Source: Paracoccus aminovorans
GTDB lineage: Bacteria; Pseudomonadota; Alphaproteobacteria; Rhodobacterales; Rhodobacteraceae
DNA length: 64,000 nt
Assembly (NCBI RefSeq): GCF_001546115.1
Contig: NZ_KQ955209.1
Span: forward strand, 62,001 to 126,000
Direction of reading: 5' to 3'
Under the pieces are notes generated by a model, which saw nothing but the letters and a program-made list of their open reading frames with translations, was not told the DNA's origin and ran no database searches. The stretch's first letter is position 1. Each line of letters begins with the position of its first letter. Made by a program: the position numbers and the translations under genes. Below are positions 18,487 through 27,422 of this stretch, in pieces.

Positions 18487-18807
18487 CTAGTGCGGCGAGG
18501 CGATCTTCAACAGCACCAGCCCCGACAGGATCAGCACCGCCGCGACCAGCCGCAGCGGGTCGCTGGATTCGCCCAGCAGGACGATGCCGGCCACGAACGA
18601 GCCGACCGCGCCGATGCCGGTCCAGATCACATAGGCCGTGCCCAGCGGCAGCACCTTCATCGACAGCGACAGGAACCAGAAGCTTACCAGCATGGTGCCC
18701 AGGGTCACGGCGGTATAGATCGGCCGGCTGAAGCCCTCGGACTGCTTCATGGCATAGGCCCAGACCACCTCCAGCAGCCCCGCAACGATCAGATAGATCC
18801 ACGCCAT
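18487..18807 (-). CDS. sugE: SugE/Gdx-type small multidrug resistance transporter
   Basis: An inner-membrane protein of 106 residues with four helices. The N-terminus MAWIYLIVAGLLEVVWAYAM carries the essential glutamate (E13) and the LEVVWA signature of the SugE/Gdx branch rather than the EmrE branch. Gdx proteins export guanidinium; some also move quaternary ammonium compounds. The start at 18807 has GAGGGGAC upstream and is preferred over a longer start at 18843. I looked for a guanidine riboswitch upstream and did not find one. Confidence 0.85.
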   Translation of the reverse strand: MAWIYLIVAGLLEVVWAYAMKQSEGFSRPIYTAVTLGTMLVSFWFLSLSMKVLPLGTAYVIWTGIGAVGSFVAGIVLLGESSDPLRLVAAVLILSGLVLLKIASPH

Positions 18808-18860
18808 GCCGTCCCCTCTTTTCCGCGCCGCTCTGGCCGCCATGGGAAATTACTGGCAAG

Positions 18861-19289
18861 ATGGCGGGCATGATGCAACCGCCTTCCCTGCTCGGCACGC
18901 TGGAATCCGCGCTTTACGCCGAGGATCTGGACGCGGCCGCCCGCTTCTGGACCGGGGTGATCGGTCTCCCGGAAATCGCCCGCGTGCCGGGCCGGCATGT
19001 GTTCTTTCGCTGCGGCGCGCAGGTGCTGCTGGTGTTCCGGGCCGAGGCCACCCGGCAGCCGCCGAAAGCCGGCGCCCGCCTGCCGGTGCCGCCGCATGGC
19101 AGCGACGGCGCGGGGCATTTCTGCATGGCGGCATGCCCCGGCGACCTGGACGCCTGGCGCGCGCATCTGGAAGCGGCGGGGATCGGGATCGAGGCCGATT
19201 TCATCTGGCCCCAGGGTGGCCGGTCGCTGTATTTCCGCGACCCGGCCGGGAATTCCATCGAGATCGCCGATCCGGCGATCTGGGACTAG
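18861..19289 (+). CDS. VOC-family (glyoxalase/bleomycin resistance-like) protein
   Basis: A protein of 142 residues with two beta-alpha-beta-beta-beta units: ESALYAEDLDAAARFWTGVIGL at the start, and GRSLYFRDPAGNSIEIADP at the end, where the final glutamate would be a metal ligand. The substrate is unknown. Starts at 18861 or 18870 are both possible. It diverges from the SugE gene with 53 bp between. Confidence 0.85.
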   Translation: MAGMMQPPSLLGTLESALYAEDLDAAARFWTGVIGLPEIARVPGRHVFFRCGAQVLLVFRAEATRQPPKAGARLPVPPHGSDGAGHFCMAACPGDLDAWRAHLEAAGIGIEADFIWPQGGRSLYFRDPAGNSIEIADPAIWD

Positions 19290-19299
19290 GGCGACGCTC

Positions 19300-19407
19300 T
19301 CAGCGCCGGGCGCGCACGGCCACGCGCTGCGGTTGCGGTGCCAGGAGATGCGAGGCCGCCAGGCCAGCCGGGATCAGGGCAATAGCGGTCATCCAGAACA
19401 GGGTCAT
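19300..19407 (-). CDS. Possible small membrane protein, 35 residues
   Basis: A short open frame begins with ATG at 19407, six bases after a good ribosome site (GAGGAG), and ends at 19300. The product begins MTLFWMTAIALIPAGLAA, one hydrophobic segment, and ends in an arginine-rich tail (RVAVRARR). It fills a 193-bp gap between the VOC gene and the convergent hydrolase. No homologue is recalled; the ribosome site and membrane-like composition are the only support. Confidence 0.4.
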   Translation of the reverse strand: MTLFWMTAIALIPAGLAASHLLAPQPQRVAVRARR

Positions 19408-19482
19408 CGGCTTCTCCTCGTCTTCCTCGATTCGAAGGTAGGGTCTGCGCCCGGTTTCGCAAGTGCGAAATCGCTCAAACCT

Positions 19483-20139
19483 TCACGACTTGGCAAGCCG
19501 CTCTTTCAGGAAGGCCAGCGCCACCGACAACCCGTCGGGCGAGATGCCATGCGGCGTGCCCTTCATGACATGGCCATAGACGGTGAAACCCGCGGCCTGC
19601 AGCGCCTCGCCGGCAATCCCCATGCTCTCGAAGGGGACCACCGGATCCTGGTCGCCGTGCAACAGCAGGATCGGCGGCTTGGTCCTGGCCTCGCCCGCCT
19701 TCTCGGGCTCCATCAGCCGGCCCGAGAAGCCGACGACGCCGGCAAGCTCCGGCTCGCGCTGCGGCGCCACGGCCAGCGCCATCATCGTGCCCTGCGAAAA
19801 GCCGACCAGCGCCAGCCGGTCGGGGCTCACGCCCTCATCTGCCAGCACCTTGTCGAGAAAGGCGTTGATGTCATCGAAGGATTGCGCGGCCGAGGCGCGG
19901 GCCTGATCCTCGCTGGAGCCGTCCATCCAGGGGATCGGAAACCACTGATAACCCATGGGATTGTTGACGCAGCGCTCGGGCGCGTTCGGGGCATAGAAGG
20001 CGGTCCCGGGCAGATGCGGCGCCAAGGGATCGGCAAGGCCCAGCAGGTCGGCGCCATCGGCGCCATAGCCGTGCAGGAACACCACCACGGAATCGGCCTT
20101 TTGCGGCCCCTTGCGTTCGGATTTCAACTCGCGCGGCAT
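19483..20139 (-). CDS. Alpha/beta hydrolase, carboxylesterase/phospholipase family
   Basis: A protein of 218 residues with the esterase fold: VVVFLHGYGADGADLL forms the oxyanion region, GFSQG (near 115) carries the nucleophile serine, DQDPVVP carries the aspartate, and TPHGIS carries the histidine. The family includes small carboxylesterases and lysophospholipases such as YpfH. It lies 9 bp after the AlkA-like gene on the same strand and may be co-transcribed with it. Confidence 0.88.
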   Translation of the reverse strand: MPRELKSERKGPQKADSVVVFLHGYGADGADLLGLADPLAPHLPGTAFYAPNAPERCVNNPMGYQWFPIPWMDGSSEDQARASAAQSFDDINAFLDKVLADEGVSPDRLALVGFSQGTMMALAVAPQREPELAGVVGFSGRLMEPEKAGEARTKPPILLLHGDQDPVVPFESMGIAGEALQAAGFTVYGHVMKGTPHGISPDGLSVALAFLKERLAKS

Positions 20140-20148
20140 GTTTCCCCC

Positions 20149-20772
20149 TTAGCGGACGCCCTCGCGCCCCTTCGCGACCCGGTAATAGGCCCAGAGCGCG
20201 CGGGCCGCAACCGCGCGCCACGGCCGCCAAGGCTCGGCCAAGACGAGCAGCGCCGCCGGGCCGGGGCGTTCCGGCAGGGCGTAGAGCAGCCGCGCCGCCT
20301 CGGCCAGGGCAAGGTCGCCGGCGGCGAAGACGTCCGGCCGGCCGAGGGCGAATTTCAGGTAGATCTCGGCGGTCCAGCGGCCGATGCCCGGCAGGGCGGT
20401 CAGGCGGGCCACGGCCTCGTCGTCCGGCAGGGCGCGCAGGCCGGGCCAATCCACGCCGGCCGTGGCGATGCCGCGCAGAGTGCGGATCTTGGGCCGCGAC
20501 AGGCCGGCGGCACGCAGCGCCTCGTCATCGGCGCCCGCGATCGCCGCCTCGCTGTCGAGACCCGCGGCCGCCATCCGGGCCGCGATGGCCGCGGCGGCGG
20601 CGGTCGAGATCTGCTGGCCCAGCACCGCATCGCGCAGGGCACCGAAGCCCTCGGGCCAGCGCCGCAGCGGCAGCGGCAGCAGCGCCGGCAATTCCCGCGC
20701 CCAGACCGGGCAGACCCGCATCAGATGCGCCGCGCCCTCGTCCAGGTCGGCGGGGCCGCGGATCTCGCGCAT
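20149..20772 (-). CDS. DNA-3-methyladenine glycosylase II (AlkA-like)
   Basis: A base-excision repair enzyme of 207 residues. The helix-hairpin-helix is LTALPGIGRWTAEIYLKF near 127-144, and the glycine/proline-rich loop ends in the catalytic aspartate (FAAGDLALAEA). The conserved VLGQQIS near 50 marks the DNA glycosylase fold. It lacks the N-terminal domain of E. coli AlkA, which is usual for short bacterial members. Its start codon overlaps the stop of the upstream GntR gene by one base. Confidence 0.88.
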   Translation of the reverse strand: MREIRGPADLDEGAAHLMRVCPVWARELPALLPLPLRRWPEGFGALRDAVLGQQISTAAAAAIAARMAAAGLDSEAAIAGADDEALRAAGLSRPKIRTLRGIATAGVDWPGLRALPDDEAVARLTALPGIGRWTAEIYLKFALGRPDVFAAGDLALAEAARLLYALPERPGPAALLVLAEPWRPWRAVAARALWAYYRVAKGREGVR

Positions 20773-21407
20773 CAGATCTGGTCCTCGCCGCTCAGATGCG
20801 CCTCCTCCTTGAGCCGGGTCTCGAAAGCCATGGAGATATGGTGCCTAAGCGCCTGTTCCGCAGCACTTTCGTCGCGCCGCCCGATGGAATCGACAATGGC
20901 CTGATGCTCCTCCAGCGAGATCGCGTCGCGGCCCTTGGCGGCCAGCGTGGTGCGCGCCATCAGCGCCATGCTGCGATGCACCAAGTCCAGTTGCTGCACC
21001 AGATAGCGGTTGTGCGAGGCCAGGTGCAGCTGGTGGTGAAAGCGGCGGTTGGTGCGCGCCAGCTGCTGCGGATCGCCGAGGATCTTGCGGTCGTCCTCGA
21101 CCATGCCGGCCAGCACGCGGATTTCTTCGGGCGTGGCGTGGCGGGCTGCCAGCCGCGCGGCCAGCGCCTCGAGCTCGGCGCGCACGGTGTAAAGCTCGGC
21201 CAGCTGGTTGTGGTCCAAGGTGGCGACGATCAGGCTGCGGCCGTCGCGCTTCAGCATCGACTGGGTCTCCAGCCGCTGCAGCGCCTCGCGCACCGGGGTG
21301 CGGGAGACGCCGAAACGCTCGGCCAGTTCGGATTCGACCAGCCGGTCGCCCGGGCGATAGCTGCCGTTGTCGATGGCCGAAAGGATCAGGGAATAGGCGT
21401 CTTTCAT
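20772..21407 (-). CDS. GntR-family (FadR/FCD type) transcriptional regulator
   Basis: A protein of 211 residues. The winged helix lies at the N-terminus (GDRLVESELAERFGVSRTPV), and the FCD ligand domain fills the rest, with metal-site residues in FHHQLHLASHN and LRHHISMA. Members sense organic acids or amino acids. The start at 21407 is preferred to an upstream start at 21449 because the domain begins directly there. It diverges from the HAD gene at 21472, and its own stop overlaps the AlkA-like start. Confidence 0.88.
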   Translation of the reverse strand: MKDAYSLILSAIDNGSYRPGDRLVESELAERFGVSRTPVREALQRLETQSMLKRDGRSLIVATLDHNQLAELYTVRAELEALAARLAARHATPEEIRVLAGMVEDDRKILGDPQQLARTNRRFHHQLHLASHNRYLVQQLDLVHRSMALMARTTLAAKGRDAISLEEHQAIVDSIGRRDESAAEQALRHHISMAFETRLKEEAHLSGEDQI

Positions 21408-21471
21408 CCGCGCACGATTCCCCCTTGGCGCGCCGATTGCAAGCGCCATGCCGTGGGTTTAGGCATGGGCC

Positions 21472-22152
21472 ATGGTTTTTCGGCATGTCACCACCTGGAT
21501 CTTCGATCTGGACCATACGCTTTACGCGCCCGAAGTGCGGCTGTTCGCGCAGATCGAGCGGCGCATGACCGCTTATGTCATGCGCATGCTGGGCGTGGCC
21601 GAGGCCGAGGCCAGCCGGTTGCGCGAGCATTACTGGCGCCAGCACGGCACCACGCTGGCCGGGCTGATGGCCGAGCATGGCGTCGAGCCCATGGCCTATC
21701 TGCGCGACGTCCACGACATCGACTTCAGCGCGCTCAGCCCCGATCCCGAGCTGGCGGCGCTGATCCGCGCCCTGCCCGGCCGCAAGATCGTGCATACGAA
21801 CGGCGACACCGCCTATGCCGCCCGCGTGCTGGACCACCGCGGGCTGACCGTCTTCGACGCGATCCACGGCGTCGATACCGTGGATTTCCACCCCAAGCCC
21901 GATGCGCGCGCTTATGCCGCAGTCCTGGCGGCGGAGGGGTTCGACCCGGCCGAGGCCGCCATGTTCGAGGACGACGCCCGCAACCTTCTGGTGCCCCACC
22001 GGCTGGGAATGCAAACGATTCTGGTCGGTTCTGGTCGGCACGGCCCGGATGCGCTGGCGGCGGATCGCCCGGACGAGCCGCATGTCCGGCACCGCACGCT
22101 GGATCTGACCGGCTTCCTGCGGGACTTGTCGCGCGACCGCGTCGCGGTATGA
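21472..22152 (+). CDS. HAD-family pyrimidine 5'-nucleotidase-like phosphatase
   Basis: A protein of 226 residues. Motif I is WIFDLDHTLY (nucleophile aspartate), motif II is IVHTNGD, the lysine is in FHPKPD, and motif IV is FEDDARN. This pattern matches the SDT1/pyrimidine 5'-nucleotidase subfamily, which removes phosphate from UMP/CMP-type nucleotides. Substrate use in this organism is inferred. Confidence 0.88.
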   Translation: MVFRHVTTWIFDLDHTLYAPEVRLFAQIERRMTAYVMRMLGVAEAEASRLREHYWRQHGTTLAGLMAEHGVEPMAYLRDVHDIDFSALSPDPELAALIRALPGRKIVHTNGDTAYAARVLDHRGLTVFDAIHGVDTVDFHPKPDARAYAAVLAAEGFDPAEAAMFEDDARNLLVPHRLGMQTILVGSGRHGPDALAADRPDEPHVRHRTLDLTGFLRDLSRDRVAV

Positions 22153-22189
22153 TCGTGGCAACCTCCGACATGAATCCAGGAAGCGCGCC

Positions 22190-22381
22190 ATGACCGACAG
22201 CCACGCCGACGAACTTGCCGAACGGCGGACCGCCCGATTTCTGTTCAGCTTCGCCCTTGTGCTGGTGCTCGCTTGCGTGGTGGGATTCGCGCTTTGGGGC
22301 CTGCCGGCACTGGCGATGATCGGCCTGGCCGCGACCGTGCTGGTCTATGGCATGCTCGCGGCCTACGCGGCCGGATTCTGA
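22190..22381 (+). CDS. Hypothetical small membrane protein, 63 residues
   Basis: A short protein with a polar start (MTDSHADELAERRTARF) and two hydrophobic segments. It begins after a ribosome site (AGGAAGCG) and ends 16 bp before the UbiH-like gene on the same strand, so it is probably co-transcribed. No function is known. Confidence 0.65.
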   Translation: MTDSHADELAERRTARFLFSFALVLVLACVVGFALWGLPALAMIGLAATVLVYGMLAAYAAGF

Positions 22382-22397
22382 TACCGAAAGCAGGGCC

Positions 22398-23588
22398 ATG
22401 CGCATCGAGGATACCGAAATCCTGGTCTCCGGCGGCGGCATCGCCGGGCTGATCGCGGCGGCGGCCTTCGGCAGCGCCGGCCATGCGGTCACCTGCGTCG
22501 ATCCCGCCCCGCCGGTGACCGAGGAATCGGCCGAGGGCGCCGACCTGCGCACCACCGCCTTCCTGCATCCCTCGATCGCCGTCCTGTCCGCGGCGGGGCT
22601 GTGGGAGCGGCTGGCCCCGCATGCCACGCCCCTGCAGGTCATGCGCATCATCGACGCCGGCGGCAAGCGCGCGCAGGCCCGGCTGACGCGCGACTTCGAC
22701 GCGGCCGAGATCTCGGACCAGCCCTTCGGCTGGAACCTGCCGAACTGGCTCTTGAAGCGGGAAATCTCGGCCCGGCTGGCCGGGTTGCAGAATGTCCGCG
22801 TCCTGTCCGGCACCGGCACGGCGGGCCTGCTGGCCCGCGATACCGAGGCCCTGGCCACGCTGAGCGACGGCAGCCAGCTGCGCGCCCGGCTGGTCATCGG
22901 CGCCGACGGCCGCAACTCGGCGGTGCGCCAGGCGCTCGGCATCGGCACGCGCACGCTGCGCTATGGCCAGAAGGCGCTGGCCTTCGCCGTCACCCACGAG
23001 CGCCCGCATGAGAATGTCTCGACCGAGATCCACCGCTCGGGCGGCCCCTTCACGCTGGTGCCGCTGCCCGACCGCGACGGCAGGCCCAGCTCGGCCGTGG
23101 TCTGGATGGAGCGCGGCACCGAAACCGCCCGGCTGCGCGCCCTGCCCCGCGCGGCGTTCGAGGCCGAGCTGAACCGCCGTTCGGCCGGGGTTCTGGGCCA
23201 CCTGACCCAGGCCACGCGGCTGACGGAATGGCCGATCATCAGCCAGATCGCCGACCGATTCACCGGCCCGCGCACGGCGCTGATCGCCGAGGCCGCGCAT
23301 GTCGTCCCGCCCATCGGCGCCCAGGGGCTGAACATGAGCCTCGCCGATATCGCCGCCCTGGTCGCGCTGTCCTCGGACGATCCCGGCAGCGCCCGCTCGC
23401 TCGACGCCTATGAGCGCCGCCGCCGCCCCGAGGCGCTGGCCCGGCTGATCGGGATCGACGCGCTGAACCGCGCCAGCATGATCTCGGCCCGTCCCCTGCG
23501 CGACCTGCGCGCCGCAGCCCTCGGCGGGCTTTACGCCGTCGCCCCGGTCCGCCGCATCATGATGCGGGCCGGTCTGGGCGTGAACTGA
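22398..23588 (+). CDS. UbiH/COQ6-family FAD-dependent hydroxylase
   Basis: A flavoprotein monooxygenase of 396 residues. FAD-binding GGGIAGLIAAAAFG lies near 11-24, the second FAD motif GADGRNS near 169, and the third AEAAHVVPPIGAQGLNMSL near 296-314. That last motif is the UbiH/COQ6 fingerprint for ubiquinone ring hydroxylation, though usual members have GDAAH where this one has AEAAH. The start at 22398 directly precedes the FAD strand. The target ring position cannot be assigned. Confidence 0.85.
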   Translation: MRIEDTEILVSGGGIAGLIAAAAFGSAGHAVTCVDPAPPVTEESAEGADLRTTAFLHPSIAVLSAAGLWERLAPHATPLQVMRIIDAGGKRAQARLTRDFDAAEISDQPFGWNLPNWLLKREISARLAGLQNVRVLSGTGTAGLLARDTEALATLSDGSQLRARLVIGADGRNSAVRQALGIGTRTLRYGQKALAFAVTHERPHENVSTEIHRSGGPFTLVPLPDRDGRPSSAVVWMERGTETARLRALPRAAFEAELNRRSAGVLGHLTQATRLTEWPIISQIADRFTGPRTALIAEAAHVVPPIGAQGLNMSLADIAALVALSSDDPGSARSLDAYERRRRPEALARLIGIDALNRASMISARPLRDLRAAALGGLYAVAPVRRIMMRAGLGVN

Positions 23589-23590
23589 TC

Positions 23591-23668
23591 GGCTTTCTCT
23601 GTTTTTCAAATACCCATCTTTTCAACCGAGCCGACGGTCGCAGGGGTATTTTAGAAACAGAGAAAGCC
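23591..23668. terminator. Long imperfect inverted repeat between ubiH-like gene and radA
   Basis: Two 25-bp arms (23591-23615 and 23644-23668) are complementary at 23 of 25 positions, separated by 28 bases. The left arm starts GGCTTTCTCTGTTTTTC. The structure lies 3 bp after the UbiH-like stop and ends before radA. One arm matches the recurrent GGGTATTTG...ACAGA sequence found after other genes here, so it may be a terminator-related repeat. Confidence 0.55.
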
Positions 23669-23717
23669 TTTCCGGCGCCCCATGGCATCCGTCGCCGCGA
23701 TCTGCCACATATCCCGC

Positions 23718-25082
23718 ATGGCCAAACCGATCACCGCCTTCACCTGCACCGCCTGCGGTGCCAGCCACCGGAAATGGTCCGGCAAATGCGACGCCTGCGG
23801 CGCCTGGAACACCATCGTCGAGGAGGCTCCGCTCAGCCAGGGGCCGGGGCGCGGCCTCGGCACGCTGAAGGGCAAGAGCATCCCGCTTTCGGGCCTCGAC
23901 ACGCAGGAGGCGCCGCCCGCCCGGGCCGTCTCGGGCATGGCCGAGCTTGACCGCGTGCTGGGCGGCGGGCTGGTGCCGGGCTCGGCCGTGCTGGTCGGGG
24001 GCGATCCCGGCATCGGCAAGTCCACCCTGCTGCTGCAGGCCGCCAGCGCCTTTGCCCGTTCGGGGCAGAGCGCGATCTATATCTCGGGCGAGGAGGCGAG
24101 CGCCCAGGTCCGCATGCGGGCGCAGCGGCTGGGATTGGGCGATGCGCCGGTGCGGCTGGGCGCCGAAACAGCCTTGCGCGACATCCTGACCACGCTCGAC
24201 GCCGAGCGGCCCGATGTCGCGGTGATCGATTCGATCCAGACGCTATGGTCGGACCAGATCGAGGCGGCGCCGGGCTCGGTCGGCCAGGTCCGCGCCAGCG
24301 CGCATGAACTCGTCACCTTCGCCAAGCGGCGCGGCACCGCCGTGATCCTGGTCGGCCATGTCACCAAGGAGGGCCAGATCGCCGGCCCGCGCGTGGTCGA
24401 GCACATGGTCGACACCGTGCTGTATTTCGAGGGCGAGCGCGGCCACCAGTTCCGCATCCTGCGCGCGCACAAGAACCGCTTCGGCCCGGCCGACGAGATC
24501 GGCGTCTTCGAGATGACCGGCGGCGGGCTGTCCGAGGTCGCGAACCCCTCGGCGCTGTTTCTGTCGGAGCGTGGCGAGCCCAGCCCAGGCTCGGCGGTCT
24601 TCGCCGGCATCGAGGGCACGCGGCCGGTGCTGACCGAGATCCAGGCCCTGGTTGCGCCCTCGACATTGGCGAGTCCCCGCCGAACCGTGGTCGGGCTCGA
24701 TGGCGGCCGGGTCTCGACGATCCTCGCGGTGCTCGAGGCGCGCTGCGCCATCCCCTTCGCCGGGCTCGACGTTTTCCTGAACGTTGCCGGGGGGATGCGG
24801 GTCAACGAGCCCGCCGCAGACCTGGCCATCGCAGCCGCGCTGCTGAGCGCGCGCGAGGATGTCGCCCTGCCCGCGGACACGGTGCTTTTCGGCGAGATCA
24901 GCCTGTCGGGCGCGCTGCGGCCGGTCTCCCAGGCGGAAAACAGGTTGAAAGAGGCGCAGAAACTTGGTTTTTCACGGGCGATCCTGCCGTCGGCCACCAA
25001 GGTCGAGGGCGTTGCCGGGATGCGGATCGACCGCACCCCGGATCTGACAAGTTTCGTGGGCGAGACATTCGGCGCCGGCTGA
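23718..25082 (+). CDS. radA: DNA repair/branch-migration protein RadA
   Basis: A protein of 454 residues. An N-terminal C4 zinc finger (CTACGASHRKWSGKCDACG) is followed by a RecA-like ATPase with Walker A GGDPGIGKST, Walker B VAVIDSIQ and the RadA signature KNRFG. The C-terminal Lon-like domain follows (from about 290) and is non-proteolytic in this family. RadA helps process recombination intermediates. The start is at 23718; a longer in-frame start at 23682 would overlap the end of the repeat region and is less likely. Confidence 0.95.
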   Translation: MAKPITAFTCTACGASHRKWSGKCDACGAWNTIVEEAPLSQGPGRGLGTLKGKSIPLSGLDTQEAPPARAVSGMAELDRVLGGGLVPGSAVLVGGDPGIGKSTLLLQAASAFARSGQSAIYISGEEASAQVRMRAQRLGLGDAPVRLGAETALRDILTTLDAERPDVAVIDSIQTLWSDQIEAAPGSVGQVRASAHELVTFAKRRGTAVILVGHVTKEGQIAGPRVVEHMVDTVLYFEGERGHQFRILRAHKNRFGPADEIGVFEMTGGGLSEVANPSALFLSERGEPSPGSAVFAGIEGTRPVLTEIQALVAPSTLASPRRTVVGLDGGRVSTILAVLEARCAIPFAGLDVFLNVAGGMRVNEPAADLAIAAALLSAREDVALPADTVLFGEISLSGALRPVSQAENRLKEAQKLGFSRAILPSATKVEGVAGMRIDRTPDLTSFVGETFGAG

Positions 25083-25136
25083 CGGTGCCGCATCTTTCGC
25101 CCCCAAACGCGGGCAATCCCGCGAAAGGGCGTGTAA

Positions 25137-25754
25137 ATGGACGGTTTCACCCTCATCGACGGCATTGTCGCGGCGGTCATCATCCTGTCGGCGATCCTGG
25201 CCTATGCGCGCGGCTTCGTGCGCGAATCGCTGGCGATCCTCGGCTGGATCGGCGCGGCGGTGCTGGCCTTCATCTTCGCGCCGACGGTCCGGCCCATGGT
25301 GGCGCAGATCCCCGGGCTGAACAAATTCCTGGCCGACAGTTGCGAGCTTGCCACCATCGCCGGCTTTGCCGCGGTCTTCGCCCTGGCGCTGGTGCTGTTC
25401 TCGATCATCACGCCGCTGTTCTCCTCGGTGGTGCAGCGCTCGGCGCTCGGCGGGGTCGACCAGGGTATGGGCTTCCTGTTCGGCGTGGCGCGCGGCATCC
25501 TCTTGGTCGCCATCGCCTTCATCGTCTATGACCGCGTCATGGCCACGCAGCCGGTCGCCATGGTGGAAAATTCGCGCTCGGCCCAGGTGTTCGAGCGGAT
25601 GCGCGGCCAGATGGACCAGCAGATCCCGCAGGACGCGCCGAGCTGGGTCGTCAGCCGCTACGAGCAGCTGGTGCGCAGCTGCGGCCCGACCGCCGAGCCG
25701 GTCGATGCCGCGACGCCGACGCCGGCTCCGGCCGGTGCTGCGCCGGCGAACTGA
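25137..25754 (+). CDS. cvpA: CvpA family membrane protein
   Basis: A protein of 205 residues with four hydrophobic helices in the first 145 residues (IVAAVIILSAILAYARGFVRE, with the usual helix 1-2 hinge) and a proline/alanine-rich cytoplasmic tail. It sits 130 bp upstream of purF, the classic cvpA-purF arrangement. In E. coli cvpA is needed for colicin V production and envelope tolerance. A GC-rich hairpin at 25785-25807 follows the gene. Confidence 0.92.
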   Translation: MDGFTLIDGIVAAVIILSAILAYARGFVRESLAILGWIGAAVLAFIFAPTVRPMVAQIPGLNKFLADSCELATIAGFAAVFALALVLFSIITPLFSSVVQRSALGGVDQGMGFLFGVARGILLVAIAFIVYDRVMATQPVAMVENSRSAQVFERMRGQMDQQIPQDAPSWVVSRYEQLVRSCGPTAEPVDAATPTPAPAGAAPAN

Positions 25755-25884
25755 GGAAATATGCCGCTTTCGTGACATAAAAAGCGCCCCGTCCTGCCGG
25801 CGGGGCGTGACTTCGGCGGCCCGACACCCTAGATTGGCCTCGACCACCCATGCCCAGCCCCCGGAATAGCCCCAAGAGTCGGTG

Positions 25885-27387
25885 ATGATGCAGCCATTCC
25901 TTGCCCATCCCTTCGATTCCGACCGCCTGCACGAAGAATGCGGCGTGTTCGGCGTGATCGGAGTCGTGGATGCCGCCAATTTCGTCGCCCTCGGCCTGCA
26001 CGCGCTGCAGCACCGGGGCCAGGAGGCCGGCGGCATCATCAGCCACGATGCCGAGCAGGGCTTCAACAGCGCCCATCGCTTCGGCTATGTGCGCGACAAT
26101 TTCACCAAGCAGAGCCTGATGGAGACGCTGCCCGGCGCGCTGGCCATCGGCCATGTGCGCTATTCCACCGCCGGCACCAAGGCGGCGACGGCGATTCGCG
26201 ACGTGCAGCCGTTTTTCGGCGAATTCGCCATGGGCGGCTGCGCGGTGGCGCATAACGGCAATATCACCAATGCCATGGCGCTGCGGCGCGAACTGATCGA
26301 GCGCGGCTCGATCTTTCAGTCCAGCTCGGATTCGGAATGCATCATCCACCTGATGGCACGCTCGATCCAGCGCAACATCCCCGAGCGGATGAAGGACGCG
26401 CTGCGCCGGGTCGAGGGTGCCTTCAGCGTCATCGCCATGACCCGCACCAAGCTGATCGGCGTGCGCGACCCCCTGGGCGTGCGGCCGCTGGTGCTGGGCA
26501 AGGTCGGCGACGACGGCTTCGTGCTGTCTTCGGAAACCTGCGCGCTCGACATCATCGGCGCCGAGTTCATCCGCGAGATCGAGCCGGGCGAAATGGTGGT
26601 AATCTCCAAGGGCGAGGTCGAAAGCTCGCGCCCCTTCGGCCCGTCCAAGGGCCGGTTCTGCATCTTCGAACACGTCTATTTCTCGCGCCCCGATTCGATC
26701 ATCGGCGGCCGCTCGGTCTATGAGACCCGGCGCCAGATCGGCGTGGAACTGGCGCGCGAGGCCCCGGTCGAGGCCGACCTGGTCTGCCCGGTGCCCGACT
26801 CGGGCACCCCCGCCGCCATCGGCTATGCCCATGAAAGCGGCATCCCCTTCGGCATGGGCATCATCCGCAACCAGTACATGGGCCGGACCTTCATCGAGCC
26901 GACCGAGCAGATCCGCAACATGGGCGTGCGGCTGAAGCTCAACGTCAACCGGGCGCTGGTCAAGGGCAAGCGCGTGGTGCTGGTCGACGATTCCGTGGTG
27001 CGCGGCACGACCTCGCGCAAGATCAAGGACATGATCCTGGACGCCGGCGCGGCCGAGGTGCATTTCCGCATCGCCAGCCCGCCGACCGCCTGGCCCTGCT
27101 TCTATGGCGTGGACACCCCCGACCGCGACAAGCTCCTGGCGGCGCAGATGTCCGAGGACGAGATGCGCGACTGGATCGGCGTCGACAGCCTGGCTTTCGT
27201 CTCGCTGGACGGGCTCTACCGCGCCGCGGGCGAGGCCAAGGGGCGCGACAAGTCCTGCCCGCAATATTGCGACGCCTGTTTCTCGGGCGACTATCCGGTC
27301 GCACCCTTCGACCAGCTCGAGCGCGGCTTCCGCATGAAGCCGAATTCGGAAGGCGCGACCGTCGTGACTGGCCACGCGGCCGAATAG
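25885..27387 (+). CDS. purF: Amidophosphoribosyltransferase
   Basis: The first committed enzyme of purine synthesis (PRPP plus glutamine to phosphoribosylamine), about 500 residues. After a short propeptide, the glutaminase cysteine is in HEECGVFG and must be exposed by cleavage. HNGNITNA lies in the glutaminase site, and the PRPP loop is VVLVDDSVVRGTTS. GTG 25882, ATG 25885 and ATG 25888 are adjacent possible starts. Its transcription terminator was split by the insert that begins at 27434. purM and purN lie 16 kb away in the same window. Confidence 0.96.
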   Translation: MMQPFLAHPFDSDRLHEECGVFGVIGVVDAANFVALGLHALQHRGQEAGGIISHDAEQGFNSAHRFGYVRDNFTKQSLMETLPGALAIGHVRYSTAGTKAATAIRDVQPFFGEFAMGGCAVAHNGNITNAMALRRELIERGSIFQSSSDSECIIHLMARSIQRNIPERMKDALRRVEGAFSVIAMTRTKLIGVRDPLGVRPLVLGKVGDDGFVLSSETCALDIIGAEFIREIEPGEMVVISKGEVESSRPFGPSKGRFCIFEHVYFSRPDSIIGGRSVYETRRQIGVELAREAPVEADLVCPVPDSGTPAAIGYAHESGIPFGMGIIRNQYMGRTFIEPTEQIRNMGVRLKLNVNRALVKGKRVVLVDDSVVRGTTSRKIKDMILDAGAAEVHFRIASPPTAWPCFYGVDTPDRDKLLAAQMSEDEMRDWIGVDSLAFVSLDGLYRAAGEAKGRDKSCPQYCDACFSGDYPVAPFDQLERGFRMKPNSEGATVVTGHAAE

Positions 27388-27422
27388 AACCCGCGCAACC
27401 ATCAGGGCGGCGCCGGGTCGCG

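Noticed and set aside
18808..18860. Guanidine riboswitch upstream of the SugE/Gdx gene
   Set aside because: The 53-bp gap has no pair of ACGR-loop hairpins and no room for a guanidine-I or -III aptamer.
25785..25807. Hairpin CGCCCCG...CGGGGCG after cvpA as a terminator
   Set aside because: On the plus strand it is not followed by T residues. The T-run is on the minus-strand side, where there is no gene to end. It is left as a plain hairpin.
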